A DNA stretch of 64,000 nt from positions 620,001-684,000 of the forward strand of contig NZ_JACHLJ010000001.1 in assembly GCF_014204545.1 (NCBI RefSeq). Direction: 5' to 3'. This DNA is from Brevundimonas vesicularis (GTDB lineage Bacteria > Pseudomonadota > Alphaproteobacteria > Caulobacterales > Caulobacteraceae). Shown here in pieces: positions 1 to 8,015 of this stretch (positions are counted from its first letter, which is position 1; every line of letters begins with the position of its first letter). Below the pieces are notes generated by a model. That model did not search any database, had not been told where the DNA came from, and saw only the letters and a program-made list of their open reading frames with translations. The translations under genes were made by a program, and so were the position numbers.

Positions 1-117
1 GGTCAGGGTCGGATCGTCGGGGACGATGAACCCATAGCCTTTGACGGCGTCGAACCACTTCACGCGCCCAGTGACGCGAACGGTCTGCGCCGTTTCCGTC
101 TCTCTAAAGTCAGACAC
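1..117 (-). CDS. Cold-shock domain protein, N-terminal fragment
   Basis: Reading from a GTG at 117 back to the window edge gives 39 residues that contain the RNP1-like cold-shock start (GRVKWFDAVKGYGFI) after an 11-residue leader. Cold-shock proteins of this family bind single-stranded RNA/DNA as small beta-barrels and act as RNA chaperones. The rest of the gene lies outside the window, so it cannot be decided whether it is a single-domain or the double-domain form common in Caulobacteraceae. The GTG is preceded by a G-rich tract and a T-rich stretch; the next 219 bases up to the tRNA hold only its leader and no convincing gene. Confidence 0.85.
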   Translation of the reverse strand, partial: MSDFRETETAQTVRVTGRVKWFDAVKGYGFIVPDDPTLT

Positions 118-336
118 TTAAAAACCCCCGCCCGCGCCTCCAGCGGACTCGTTTTATATTTAACACCGTTCCGCGAAATTTTGAAAAGCGGAAAATGCGC
201 GTCAATGCAGAAGCTTGCGTTTGGGGAGTGCAGACGCGCGTCGTAGGCGCCGGCGAATTACCGCAAGTTTCGTCCACAATCCGGGTTAGGCTGTTTTTAG
301 GGAGCCTCGTAGGGCTCAACCATAGTCCTGCCCGCG

Positions 337-411
337 TGGCAGTCCCTAGGGGAGTCGAACCCCTCTTTTCAGGTTGAAAACCTGACGTCCTAACCGATAG
401 ACGAAGGGACC
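337..411 (-). tRNA. tRNA-Glu (anticodon TTC)
   Basis: The minus strand folds into a full cloverleaf of 75 nt ending in an encoded CCA. The anticodon stem TCAGG/CCTGA closes a seven-base loop TTTTCAA with TTC at positions 34-36. The T arm is AGGGG-TTCGACT-CCCCT. The acceptor stem pairs GGTCCCT with AGGGACT, which leaves a terminal G1-U72 wobble. It lies downstream of recJ in the same orientation but has its own promoter. Confidence 0.95.
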
Positions 412-430
412 GCTGCGCGGGAGAGCCGGC

Positions 431-459
431 GATATAGCCGCGCCCTCGGAGCGGTGCAA
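431..459 (-). promoter_or_regulatory. Probable sigma-70-type promoter of tRNA-Glu
   Basis: On the minus strand a TTGCAC box (454-459) is separated by exactly 17 bases from TATATC (431-436). The predicted start would fall a dozen bases before the tRNA 5' end at 411. The spacing and match to the housekeeping consensus are good, and it lies between the recJ stop and the tRNA, so the tRNA need not depend on recJ readthrough. Confidence 0.65.
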
Positions 460-490
460 GCGTGGATTTTCAGTTTTTTTGGAGCCGCCG

Positions 491-2302
491 TCAGATCATT
501 CGAGGATCGGCGACATCCTCGATCTCGAACTGCACGCCCTTGCGCCCATTCCAGTCGTCAGCCTTCAACCGGCCCACGACGCTCAGCCCGCCCTGCCCCG
601 ACAGCAAGGCTTGGCCCGTCGGCAGATCGGCGCAGCGCCAGGCGATGGCCTTGACCGACGCGCCATCTGGACCGACCAGCCGGCACCGCACATGACCGCC
701 ATTCATGGCGACGGGTTCGCGGGCTTGAACCCCGCTTAGGGCGAAGCTGGGCTCCGGGTTGGCGGGGCCGAATGGGGCCAGACGCTCGAACGATTCGAAC
801 AGATCGCGCGTCGCCGCCGCGGGGTCGATCAGGGCGTCGATCTCCAGCACGTCCTGTGCGACAGCTTCGACCCTTTCGGTAGCGAGTCTCTCGTTCAGGA
901 AGGCGGTCAGCTCGGACACACGCGCACCGTCCATCGCCAGGCCTGCCGCCATGGCATGACCGCCGCCAGCGAGCAGGATCCCGCTCTCCCCGGCCGCCTG
1001 GATCGCGCGTCCCAGGTTCATGCCTGGCTGTGACCGGCCCGAGCCCTTACCAAGACCGGTTACGGGATCGACGCCAATGACGATCACCGGCTTGCGCCAG
1101 CGCTCGCGCAAACGGCCGGCGACGATCCCGACCACTCCCGGATGCCAGTCCTCGCCCGCGACTACGACGACGGCGCTCTCGTCGGCATGGGCGCCGGTCG
1201 CCTCGACTCGACGAACGGCGGCGTCGGTGACCGCTCGCTCGACATCGCGCCGTGACACGTTCAGGGCATCGAGCTCGATCGCCAGGGCCTCGGCCTCGGC
1301 CGGATCATCTGTCGACAACAACCGCGCGCCGAGGTCGGAGCGACCGATGCGTCCTCCGGCATTGATGCGCGGCCCCAGAATGAAACCGGCATGATTGCTC
1401 TTGGCCGGTCCCGGTTCGGCGCCGGCCGCCGCCAACAGCGCGCGCAGACCCGGATTGCGCCAGTCGCTCATGACCTTCAGACCAAGGCCGGTCAGGGCGC
1501 GATTGAAGCCGGTCAGCCCGGTCACGTCGCAGATGGCGCCAAGGGCCGCCAGATCCAGCCACTGGCGAATGTCCGGCTCGGGCGTCTCGGCGAACAGGCC
1601 TCGCCGCCGCCCCTCCCGGTTCAGCGCCGCCAGAAGTACGAACACGACTCCCGCCGCCGCCAAATTGCCCTGACCCGAGTTGCAGCCCGGCCGGTTTGGG
1701 TTGACGACCGCCAACGCCGTCGGCGGCTCGCTGCGCATCAGGTGGTGATCGATAACGACGACGTTAAGGGCGATGGCCGCCGCATGGGCCAGGGCTTCGT
1801 TCGCCGCCGCCCCGCAATCCACCGTGATGACCAGGTCCGCGCCAGACGCCTTCAGCGTATCGAAGGCCTTGGCGCTGGGGCCGTAACCTTCGGTCATCCG
1901 GTCCGGAACATAGATCGACAGCGCGTGCCCCATCGCCCGGAACCAACGCACCAACAGCGCTGCGCTGGAGGCGCCGTCCACGTCGTAGTCGGCGAACACA
2001 TGAATGTTCGCCTTGGCCTGAAGCGCGTTCAGGATCGCATCGGCCGCTGCGTCCATATCCATGAAGCTGGACGGGTCGGGAAACAGGGCGCGCAGGGTCG
2101 GGGTGAGGAAATCTTGGCCCTGATCGGCGCGAACGCCCCGCGAGGCCAAGGCCCGGGCCAGCGGTTCTTCCAGGTTCAGGGTTTGCATGTGCGCGCGCGT
2201 CGTTGCGGCGTCGGCCGGACGTTGACGCCAGGCGCGCCCGGACAGGGATCGAGACACGCCGAGGAATGCGTTCAGTGTCTTTGCGCCGCTGTCGTCTGCC
2301 AT
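491..2302 (-). CDS. recJ: Single-stranded-DNA-specific exonuclease RecJ
   Basis: RecJ is a 5'-3' exonuclease on single-stranded DNA that works in recombination and mismatch repair. The 603-residue product has the DHH-phosphoesterase motifs in order: DYDVDG (about 105-110), VDCG (161-164) and DHH (185-187), followed by the DHHA1 region with the GGGHAMAAG motif and a C-terminal OB-like domain. Length is normal for the family. The ATG start at 2302 has no better alternative. It is read away from the small lipoprotein gene upstream in the same direction, with only about 40 bases between them, so the two could be co-transcribed. Confidence 0.96.
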   Translation of the reverse strand: MADDSGAKTLNAFLGVSRSLSGRAWRQRPADAATTRAHMQTLNLEEPLARALASRGVRADQGQDFLTPTLRALFPDPSSFMDMDAAADAILNALQAKANIHVFADYDVDGASSAALLVRWFRAMGHALSIYVPDRMTEGYGPSAKAFDTLKASGADLVITVDCGAAANEALAHAAAIALNVVVIDHHLMRSEPPTALAVVNPNRPGCNSGQGNLAAAGVVFVLLAALNREGRRRGLFAETPEPDIRQWLDLAALGAICDVTGLTGFNRALTGLGLKVMSDWRNPGLRALLAAAGAEPGPAKSNHAGFILGPRINAGGRIGRSDLGARLLSTDDPAEAEALAIELDALNVSRRDVERAVTDAAVRRVEATGAHADESAVVVVAGEDWHPGVVGIVAGRLRERWRKPVIVIGVDPVTGLGKGSGRSQPGMNLGRAIQAAGESGILLAGGGHAMAAGLAMDGARVSELTAFLNERLATERVEAVAQDVLEIDALIDPAAATRDLFESFERLAPFGPANPEPSFALSGVQAREPVAMNGGHVRCRLVGPDGASVKAIAWRCADLPTGQALLSGQGGLSVVGRLKADDWNGRKGVQFEIEDVADPRMI

Positions 2303-2341
2303 CAGCGCATTATCGCGGGATTCTGCCTCCCGCGCGACGGG

Positions 2342-2791
2342 TCATCGCGTCGGGCGGCGGTCGAGCGGCGGAGGAGCCTTGGCCTTGTCACGCAGGCTTT
2401 GGGCGAAGGCCTCGATATCCGCCTGGGTTCGGACAGCGTCAGGCGACACGGGAACAGCGTTCACGGCCGCGCGTATTTCGGCGGCGAGCGCCTCGGCGTC
2501 GCCGAGCGTCCAGTCGATGCGTGCGATCTCGCTGGTCAGCGTCGCGCTGTCGCCTTGGAGACGCTGCACATTCGAAGCAACCTGAGTGACCGGCGGCAAA
2601 TCGGTCGGCGCTGCCGGAAAGTCCTCCCAGCGTGGATAGCGCCCATTGGCGTCGACCAACTCCTGGATACGTGGCGCCAGCGGCGAGACAGCCTCCGTCT
2701 TGGAGGCGGATGCGCCGACACAGCCGCTCAATGGCGTCGCGATCGCGGCTGCGGCGATCAGGATCATCTTTTTCGAGTGCGACGCGTTCAT
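2342..2791 (-). CDS. Small hypothetical lipoprotein
   Basis: A 149-residue protein with a lysine-containing n-region, a hydrophobic stretch and a lipobox-like LSGC at about residues 21-24, so probably a lipid-anchored periplasmic or outer-membrane protein. The mature part is rich in Ala, Asp and Gln, contains one Trp-rich patch (YPRWEDFP) and looks helical, with heptad-like spacing around residues 65-130. No enzyme motif is recognised. It sits just upstream of recJ and diverges from phaC, with which it shares an 84-base intergenic space. Codon use is like its neighbours. Function unknown. Confidence 0.75.
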   Translation of the reverse strand: MNASHSKKMILIAAAAIATPLSGCVGASASKTEAVSPLAPRIQELVDANGRYPRWEDFPAAPTDLPPVTQVASNVQRLQGDSATLTSEIARIDWTLGDAEALAAEIRAAVNAVPVSPDAVRTQADIEAFAQSLRDKAKAPPPLDRRPTR

Positions 2792-2875
2792 TTCCTTGAT
2801 GGTCTTATGCCATCATCGCGGGGCGCGGAAGGGTGGATGAACCACCCTCTGGCGCAGGATGCGCGAAGGACGATC

Positions 2876-4816
2876 ATGGCCAAAGCTCCAACGACGCCGA
2901 CAGACGCCTCGGACCGCCCCGTACGCAAGGCCGGACGTCCGACGTCCGCCAAGCCCCGCCCGCCTCGCCAGCCCAAATCGAAACCTGCCGAAAGGCGGGA
3001 AGCCGCCTCTGAAACCCACGCAGAGCCGACCCCAGAACCGACCGCAGCGACGCCCAACCAGGCCGAGTTGATCGAAACCCTGTCGATGAACTTGGCCAAA
3101 GCGGCCATGATGGCCCAGAGCGCGATCGCCGAGGCGGCGCTGACCCAAGCCGATCGGCCGGCCGCCCTTTCCGCCGATCCCTTCAACGTCGCGCCAGCCA
3201 TGACGTCAGTCATGACCAGTTTGGCCGCCCAGCCCGACAAGATGATTCAGGCTCAGGCCGACCTGTTTAGCCGCTATATGCAGCTCTGGTCATCAACGGC
3301 GCGTCAGGCGGCCGGCGAGGCGCCCGATCCCGCTCCGGCCGACAAGCGGTTCAAGGACCCGGCATGGTCCGAAAATCCGATGTTCGATATGATGCGGCGA
3401 TCCTATCTGCTGACGTCGGACTGGATGAACGGTCTGATCGCCGGGGTCGAGGACGTCGATCCGACGCTGAAACGTCGCGCCCAATTCTTCACCCGCCTGC
3501 TGACCGACGCCTTCTCGCCGTCCAACTTCCTGGCCTCCAACCCCGTCGCGCTGAAGGCCTTGGCGGAGACCAGCGGTGAATCGCTGGTGAAAGGTATGCA
3601 GAATTTCGCCGCCGACCTTGAGCGTGGCGGCGGATCGCTGCGCATCAGCCAGGCCGATTACGGCAAGTTCGTCGTCGGTGAAAACGTCGCCACCGCACCG
3701 GGCCATGTCGTGTGGCGCGATGAGCTGTTCGAATTGATCCAATACGCGCCGACGACTGAAACCCAGCACGAAATCCCGCTGCTTATCTTCCCGCCGTGGA
3801 TCAACAAATTCTACATCATGGACCTGCAGCCGGCGAACTCGCTGATCCGCTGGCTGTCGGCTCAAGGCTTCACGGTCTTCGTCTGTTCCTGGGTCAATCC
3901 AGACAAGGACAAGGCCGGCTTCGGCTTCGACGACTATCTGGAAAAGGGCATCTATCGCGCGGTCGAGAAGACGCTGGAACAGGCGGGAACCAAGCAACTG
4001 AACGCCGTGGGCTATTGCATCGGCGGCACCCTGCTCGGCGCTGGTCTGGCGCATATGGCGGCCAAGGGCGACAAGCGCATTGCCGCCGCCACCTTCTTCG
4101 CCGCCCAGCACGACTTCGCCGAGGCCGGCGACCTGCTGCTATTCACCGACGAACACTGGATTGCGGAGATAGAGCGTCAGATGGATGCGGCGGGCGGCGT
4201 CTTGCCGGGCGCAGCTATGGCCGAAACGTTCAACGCCCTGCGGTCCAACGACCTGATCTGGTCCTTCTTCATCAGCAATTATCTGCTGGGCAAGGATCCG
4301 CCCGCCTTCGACCTGCTGTTCTGGAACGCCGACCAGACGCGGATGCCCAAGACCCTGCATTTGGACTATCTGCGTCAGATGTACGGGGCCAACGCCCTGG
4401 CCACAGGGCAGTTCGAGATCGGCGGCCAGACGGCGGACCTGTCGAAGGTCAAGATCCCGCTCTATTTCCAGGCCAGCCGAGAGGATCACATCGCGCCGAT
4501 GAACTCGGTCTATCGGTCCGCCAAACTGTTCGGCGGCAAGGACGTGACCTTCACCCTGGCTGGGTCAGGCCACATCGCCGGCGTCATCAACGCCCCCGCC
4601 GCAAAGAAGTACCAGCACTGGACCAACCCTGCCCTGCCCGCGACCTTGGCCGAATGGCAGGCTGACGCGGTCGAACATCCCGGCAGTTGGTGGGAACATT
4701 GGGCGGCCTGGCTCGGCGCGCGATCCGGCGCTCAAATCCCCGCCCGCGACCCCGCCAAAGGTCCGCTCAAGCCCATCGAGCCGGCACCGGGCAGCTATGT
4801 GAAAGTGAAGTCTTGA
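2876..4816 (+). CDS. phaC: Class I poly(3-hydroxyalkanoate) synthase
   Basis: PhaC polymerises (R)-3-hydroxyacyl-CoA into polyester granules. The 646-residue product carries the PhaC N-terminal domain and an alpha/beta-hydrolase domain with the lipase-like box GYCIGG; the nucleophile is Cys381. Downstream SREDHIAP and SGHIAG supply the expected catalytic Asp and His regions. Start choice: the ATG at 2876 has AAGGA five bases upstream; an in-frame ATG at 2837 is also possible but has a poorer site. The first 65 residues form a Lys/Pro/Ala-rich basic tail before the conserved region, longer than in minimal synthases. A small membrane-protein gene overlaps its stop. PHB-cycle partners bdhA and a lipase lie 28 kb away. 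Confidence 0.95.
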   Translation: MAKAPTTPTDASDRPVRKAGRPTSAKPRPPRQPKSKPAERREAASETHAEPTPEPTAATPNQAELIETLSMNLAKAAMMAQSAIAEAALTQADRPAALSADPFNVAPAMTSVMTSLAAQPDKMIQAQADLFSRYMQLWSSTARQAAGEAPDPAPADKRFKDPAWSENPMFDMMRRSYLLTSDWMNGLIAGVEDVDPTLKRRAQFFTRLLTDAFSPSNFLASNPVALKALAETSGESLVKGMQNFAADLERGGGSLRISQADYGKFVVGENVATAPGHVVWRDELFELIQYAPTTETQHEIPLLIFPPWINKFYIMDLQPANSLIRWLSAQGFTVFVCSWVNPDKDKAGFGFDDYLEKGIYRAVEKTLEQAGTKQLNAVGYCIGGTLLGAGLAHMAAKGDKRIAAATFFAAQHDFAEAGDLLLFTDEHWIAEIERQMDAAGGVLPGAAMAETFNALRSNDLIWSFFISNYLLGKDPPAFDLLFWNADQTRMPKTLHLDYLRQMYGANALATGQFEIGGQTADLSKVKIPLYFQASREDHIAPMNSVYRSAKLFGGKDVTFTLAGSGHIAGVINAPAAKKYQHWTNPALPATLAEWQADAVEHPGSWWEHWAAWLGARSGAQIPARDPAKGPLKPIEPAPGSYVKVKS

Positions 4817-5190
4817 ACCGTCTCGAACCCAACGCCCTGCTCGCCGTCAGCACAGGCGTCGCCTTGATCCTGCTGATCATGACGGCCAGCTTGTTTGGCG
4901 AACCTGGCAACACGGTCAAATATGTGATCTCGGCCGTCATCTGCGCGGCCGCCTTTGTCCTGCTCAACGACCGGATGGCGCGCGCGATGAAACGACCGGT
5001 CGCTCAGCCGCTGATCCACGTCAGCGCGCCGGGCACGGCGGTCTGGGCCGGACTGTTTCCATTGATCGTCATCGCCATGGCCTGCGCGCCCGTTTTCTTC
5101 GCCGGTCACGACTATGGTCTGCTGGTGATCATCGCCTCGGTCATCTTCGGCCTGACCGTCGATTCGGCCGTGCGCGCGCGTCACGCCTAG
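4813..5190 (+). CDS. Small hypothetical membrane protein
   Basis: A 125-residue protein with about four hydrophobic segments (near residues 8-26, 34-50, 76-94, 100-116), hence probably an integral inner-membrane protein. No motif is recognised. The only sensible start is TTG at 4813, overlapping the phaC stop as TTGA, which suggests translational coupling to phaC. Whether it has a role in polyester granules is unknown; the coupling is the only hint. Its TAG stop is shared, through the palindrome CTAG, with the stop of the convergent msrB. Confidence 0.7.
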   Translation: MNRLEPNALLAVSTGVALILLIMTASLFGEPGNTVKYVISAVICAAAFVLLNDRMARAMKRPVAQPLIHVSAPGTAVWAGLFPLIVIAMACAPVFFAGHDYGLLVIIASVIFGLTVDSAVRARHA

Positions 5191-5690
5191 GCCGAGACGA
5201 ACTTCAGCGCCACGCCGTTGTTGCAGTAGCGCAGCCCCGTCGGACGCGGACCGTCTTCGAACACATGCCCCTGATGTCCAAGGCAGCGGGCGCAATGATA
5301 TTCGATGCGTGGAATGCCGATGGCCAGGTCACGCTTCCTGCCGATATTGGCGGCGATCACGTCATAGAAACTGGGCCAGCCGGTGTGGGAATCGAACTTC
5401 CACTGCGATCGGAACAGCGGCAGATCGCAGCCCTTGCAGACGAAGGTCCCGCGTGCGTGCTGATCGTTCAACGGGCTGGAATAGGGGCGCTCCGTCCCCT
5501 CGTGTCGCATGACGCGCCAGGAGGCGTCGCCCAAGCGTCGTCGCCAATCCGCATCGGACACCCGACGATAGGGCGAGGCCGCGTATTGCCCCTCCCCGGC
5601 TTCGGACGTCTCAGGCGAACAGGCGGACAGGGCGAGCGCGCCGGCGCCCATCAAAAGGCCCCGGCGATGCACGATCAGGGACTGGGTCAT
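5187..5690 (-). CDS. msrB: Peptide-methionine (R)-S-oxide reductase, predicted exported lipoprotein
   Basis: MsrB reduces the R form of methionine sulfoxide in proteins. The product (167 residues from ATG 5690) has both zinc CxxC pairs (CKGC, CARC), the HTGWPSF motif and the catalytic RYCNN motif, where most relatives have RYCIN. Unlike cytosolic MsrB, it starts with an HRRGLLMGAGALALSAC signal, with a twin-arginine-like pair and a lipobox LSAC, so it is probably exported and lipidated for periplasmic repair. AGGGAC before ATG 5690 supports this start over one six codons upstream. It converges on the phaC-linked gene. Confidence 0.93.
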   Translation of the reverse strand: MTQSLIVHRRGLLMGAGALALSACSPETSEAGEGQYAASPYRRVSDADWRRRLGDASWRVMRHEGTERPYSSPLNDQHARGTFVCKGCDLPLFRSQWKFDSHTGWPSFYDVIAANIGRKRDLAIGIPRIEYHCARCLGHQGHVFEDGPRPTGLRYCNNGVALKFVSA

Positions 5691-5728
5691 GTCCCTGATA
5701 CGACGCACGCCGCCGAATGGTTTCAGCC

Positions 5729-6679
5729 TTAGATCAGACCGGTCGCCTCATCCAGGCCCAGCATGATGTTCAGGTTCTGCACCGCCGCGCCCGACGCGCC
5801 CTTGCCCAGATTGTCGAGCAAAGCGACCAGCCGAGCCTGCTCGCCGTTGCGATCGCCGAAGACATGCAGACGTAGGCGATTGGTGCCGTTCAGGCCTTCG
5901 GGCTCGATGCCGGTCATCGCTTCGGTCTCCTCCAGGTCGGCGACCTCGACGAACCGCGGGCCGTCATAGGCCTCAACCAGGGCGCCGTGGAGCCGTTCGA
6001 CAGAGGGGGTTTCCGGCAGGGCCGCCAGATGCAGCGGAACCTCGACCAGCATGCCCTGGCGGTAGTTTCCGACCGCCGGCGTAAACAGCACGTCTCGGCT
6101 GAGACCTGTGTGTTTGGTCATTTCGGGCACATGCTTGTGCCTCAGCGTCAGACCATAGGCGCGATAGGCGGTCGTAGCGCCCCCGCTGTCTTTTGGGGCC
6201 GCCTCAAACTCGGCGATCATGGCCTTGCCGCCGCCGGAATAGCCCGACACCGCATTGACCGTGACAGGATAGTTGGCTGGAACCAGACCCGCCTTCACCA
6301 GCGGCCGCATCAGGCCGATGAAGCCCGTAGGATAGCAGCCGGGGTTCGACACGAACTGAGAGCGGGCGATCAGCGCACGCTGCCCGGCATCCATTTCGGG
6401 AAAGCCATAGGCCCAGCCCGGCGCGACCCGATAGGCGGTCGAGGCGTCGATCACCTTGACCGACGGGTTCTCGATCATTGACACGGCTTCCCGCGCCGCA
6501 TCGTCGGGCAGACACAGGATCACGGCGTCGGCGCCGTTCAGGGCCTCGCGCCGTGCATCCGCATCCCGACGACGCTCGCCCAGCAACAGCAGGTTCAGAT
6601 CCGGGCGCGCTTCCAGCCGCTCGCGGATTTCCAGCCCCGTGGTGCCGGCCTCGCCGTCGATGAAGATGGTGTGGGTCAT
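5729..6679 (-). CDS. argC: N-acetyl-gamma-glutamyl-phosphate reductase (type 2)
   Basis: ArgC makes N-acetylglutamate semialdehyde with NADPH in arginine synthesis. The 316-residue length and the start (FIDGEAGTTGLEIRERL) are of the short type 2 family. The nucleophilic cysteine is in SNPGCYPTG, and the HKHVPEM region holds the expected His. The gene lies downstream of rplM-rpsI in the same direction, as in many alphaproteobacteria, but a strong terminator lies between them, so it probably also has its own promoter. Confidence 0.95.
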   Translation of the reverse strand: MTHTIFIDGEAGTTGLEIRERLEARPDLNLLLLGERRRDADARREALNGADAVILCLPDDAAREAVSMIENPSVKVIDASTAYRVAPGWAYGFPEMDAGQRALIARSQFVSNPGCYPTGFIGLMRPLVKAGLVPANYPVTVNAVSGYSGGGKAMIAEFEAAPKDSGGATTAYRAYGLTLRHKHVPEMTKHTGLSRDVLFTPAVGNYRQGMLVEVPLHLAALPETPSVERLHGALVEAYDGPRFVEVADLEETEAMTGIEPEGLNGTNRLRLHVFGDRNGEQARLVALLDNLGKGASGAAVQNLNIMLGLDEATGLI

Positions 6680-6718
6680 TTGTCTCTCCCGTCCCTTCTC
6701 CGCTTAAGGAGCAAAGGC

Positions 6719-6757
6719 GCAAGAAAAAGGGCGCTCCGGGTCTCCCCGAAGCGCCCC
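6719..6757 (-). terminator. Rho-independent terminator after rpsI
   Basis: Minus-strand hairpin with arms at 6745-6756 and 6729-6740 (12 bases, one mismatch), a four-base loop, followed by a run of five T residues. It lies 24 bases downstream of the rpsI stop. Confidence 0.8.
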
Positions 6758-6780
6758 AAATCCAAACCGCGTGAACGCGA

Positions 6781-7275
6781 TTAGCGCTTCGAGAACTGGA
6801 AGCTGCGGCGAGCCTTGGCGCGGCCGTACTTCTTGCGCTCGACGACGCGGCTGTCGCGGGTCAGGAAGCCGTGCGGCTTCAGGACCTTGCGCAGTTCCGG
6901 TTCGAAGTGCGTCAGGGCGTGCGACAGGCCGTGGCGGATGGCGCCGGCCTGGCCCGACAGGCCCGAACCTTCAACGGTGCAGATCACGTCATATTGCGTG
7001 GCGCGGTCCGAGACGGTCAGCGGCTGAGCGATCATCATGCGCAGCACGGGACGAGCGAAATACTGCTCCTGGTCCTTGCCGTTGATGGTGATCTTGCCGG
7101 TGCCGGGCTTCACCCAGACGCGAGCGATGGCGTTCTTGCGCTTGCCGGTCGAATAGGCGCGGCCCTGGGCATCCAGCTTCTGGACATAGACGGGCGCGTC
7201 GTTCTCGACCGAAGAGCTCAGGCCCTTCAGAGCGTCGAAGCCGGTGGCGGTTTCGGTGTTGGTCACGTCGGTCAT
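6781..7275 (-). CDS. rpsI: 30S ribosomal protein S9
   Basis: S9 is a small-subunit protein whose C-terminal tail reaches the P site. The 164-residue product has the typical [14 protein letters not shown] start of the conserved domain and ends in the invariant basic tail ([16 protein letters not shown]). About 33 residues precede the conserved domain, an N-terminal extension seen in alphaproteobacterial S9. It follows rplM with a two-base gap and is clearly co-transcribed with it. Confidence 0.98.
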   Translation of the reverse strand: MTDVTNTETATGFDALKGLSSSVENDAPVYVQKLDAQGRAYSTGKRKNAIARVWVKPGTGKITINGKDQEQYFARPVLRMMIAQPLTVSDRATQYDVICTVEGSGLSGQAGAIRHGLSHALTHFEPELRKVLKPHGFLTRDSRVVERKKYGRAKARRSFQFSKR

Positions 7276-7277
7276 GC

Positions 7278-7754
7278 TCAGACGCTCCGGGTGTTCTTGG
7301 GCGACGCCGACTTGAAGTCGATCGTTTCCGGTTGCTGGGCTTCGTGGTCGTGCTGGTTGCCAGAGAACAGGCGCAGGTGCGTCATCTGCTTGCGGGCCAA
7401 AGGGCTTTCCTTGGGCAACATGCGCTCGACGGCCTTTTCAAGCACGCGCTCGGGGAAGCGGCCGCCCAGAACCTTCTCAGGCGTGGTCGACTTGACGCCG
7501 CCCGGGTGACCGGTGTGGCGATAGTAGATCTTGTCGGTGTTCTTCTTGCCGGTGAACACCACCTTATCGACGTTGGTGACGACGACATAATCGCCGCAGT
7601 CGACGTGCGGGGTGTAGTCGCCGCGGTGCTTGCCGCGCAGACGGTTGGCGATGAAGGTCGCGAGGCGGCCCACCACGACGCCTTCGGCGTCGATGTGGAT
7701 CCACTTCTTTTCGACCTCGGCCGGCTTCAACGAAGCCGTAGTGCTCTTCAGCAT
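7278..7754 (-). CDS. rplM: 50S ribosomal protein L13
   Basis: L13 is an early-assembly large-subunit protein. The 158 residues contain the conserved [16 protein letters not shown] start, the GDYVVVTN core and the RMLPKESPL region. It is first in the rplM-rpsI operon. AGGA lies nine bases before the ATG and a good promoter lies about 60 bases upstream. Confidence 0.98.
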   Translation of the reverse strand: MLKSTTASLKPAEVEKKWIHIDAEGVVVGRLATFIANRLRGKHRGDYTPHVDCGDYVVVTNVDKVVFTGKKNTDKIYYRHTGHPGGVKSTTPEKVLGGRFPERVLEKAVERMLPKESPLARKQMTHLRLFSGNQHDHEAQQPETIDFKSASPKNTRSV

Positions 7755-7813
7755 GAGGGAGTTCCTGGAGACGAAATCGGGTCCGGCCCCCGAGGGAACC
7801 GAATGAAGGCGCG

Positions 7814-7842
7814 CTGATACAGGAGACGATTGGTCGCGTCAA
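7814..7842 (-). promoter_or_regulatory. Probable promoter of rplM-rpsI
   Basis: TTGACG (7837-7842) and TATCAG (7814-7819) on the minus strand are separated by 17 bases and lie 60 bases before the rplM start, giving a leader of about 50 bases. The rest of the 7755-8015 intergenic region holds an AT-rich patch (7891-7916) that may carry the promoter of the divergent gene at 8016. Confidence 0.6.
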
Positions 7843-8015
7843 TGCGACGCCACAACACCACATGTGACGCAACGCATTGTTTGAGCGCAGCTTTTTATAT
7901 ACGGTAATAAAATACCCGACGCAGGGAGTACGGGTAGCGTTACGGCGTAACACAAAACGTCATCAAACCATGATTATTGGCTGGCATCGCAACGGCGACA
8001 CTTTTGGAGCCCTTC

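Noticed and set aside
1391..2875. Open frame continuous with phaC from 1391, suggesting a much longer synthase
   Set aside because: It runs antisense through recJ, and the phaC family start and a good ribosome-binding site are at 2876.
7977..8015. Upstream extension of the PhoX-family gene to 7977
   Set aside because: GGAG seven bases before 8016 and the twin-arginine leader at 8016 mark the better start.
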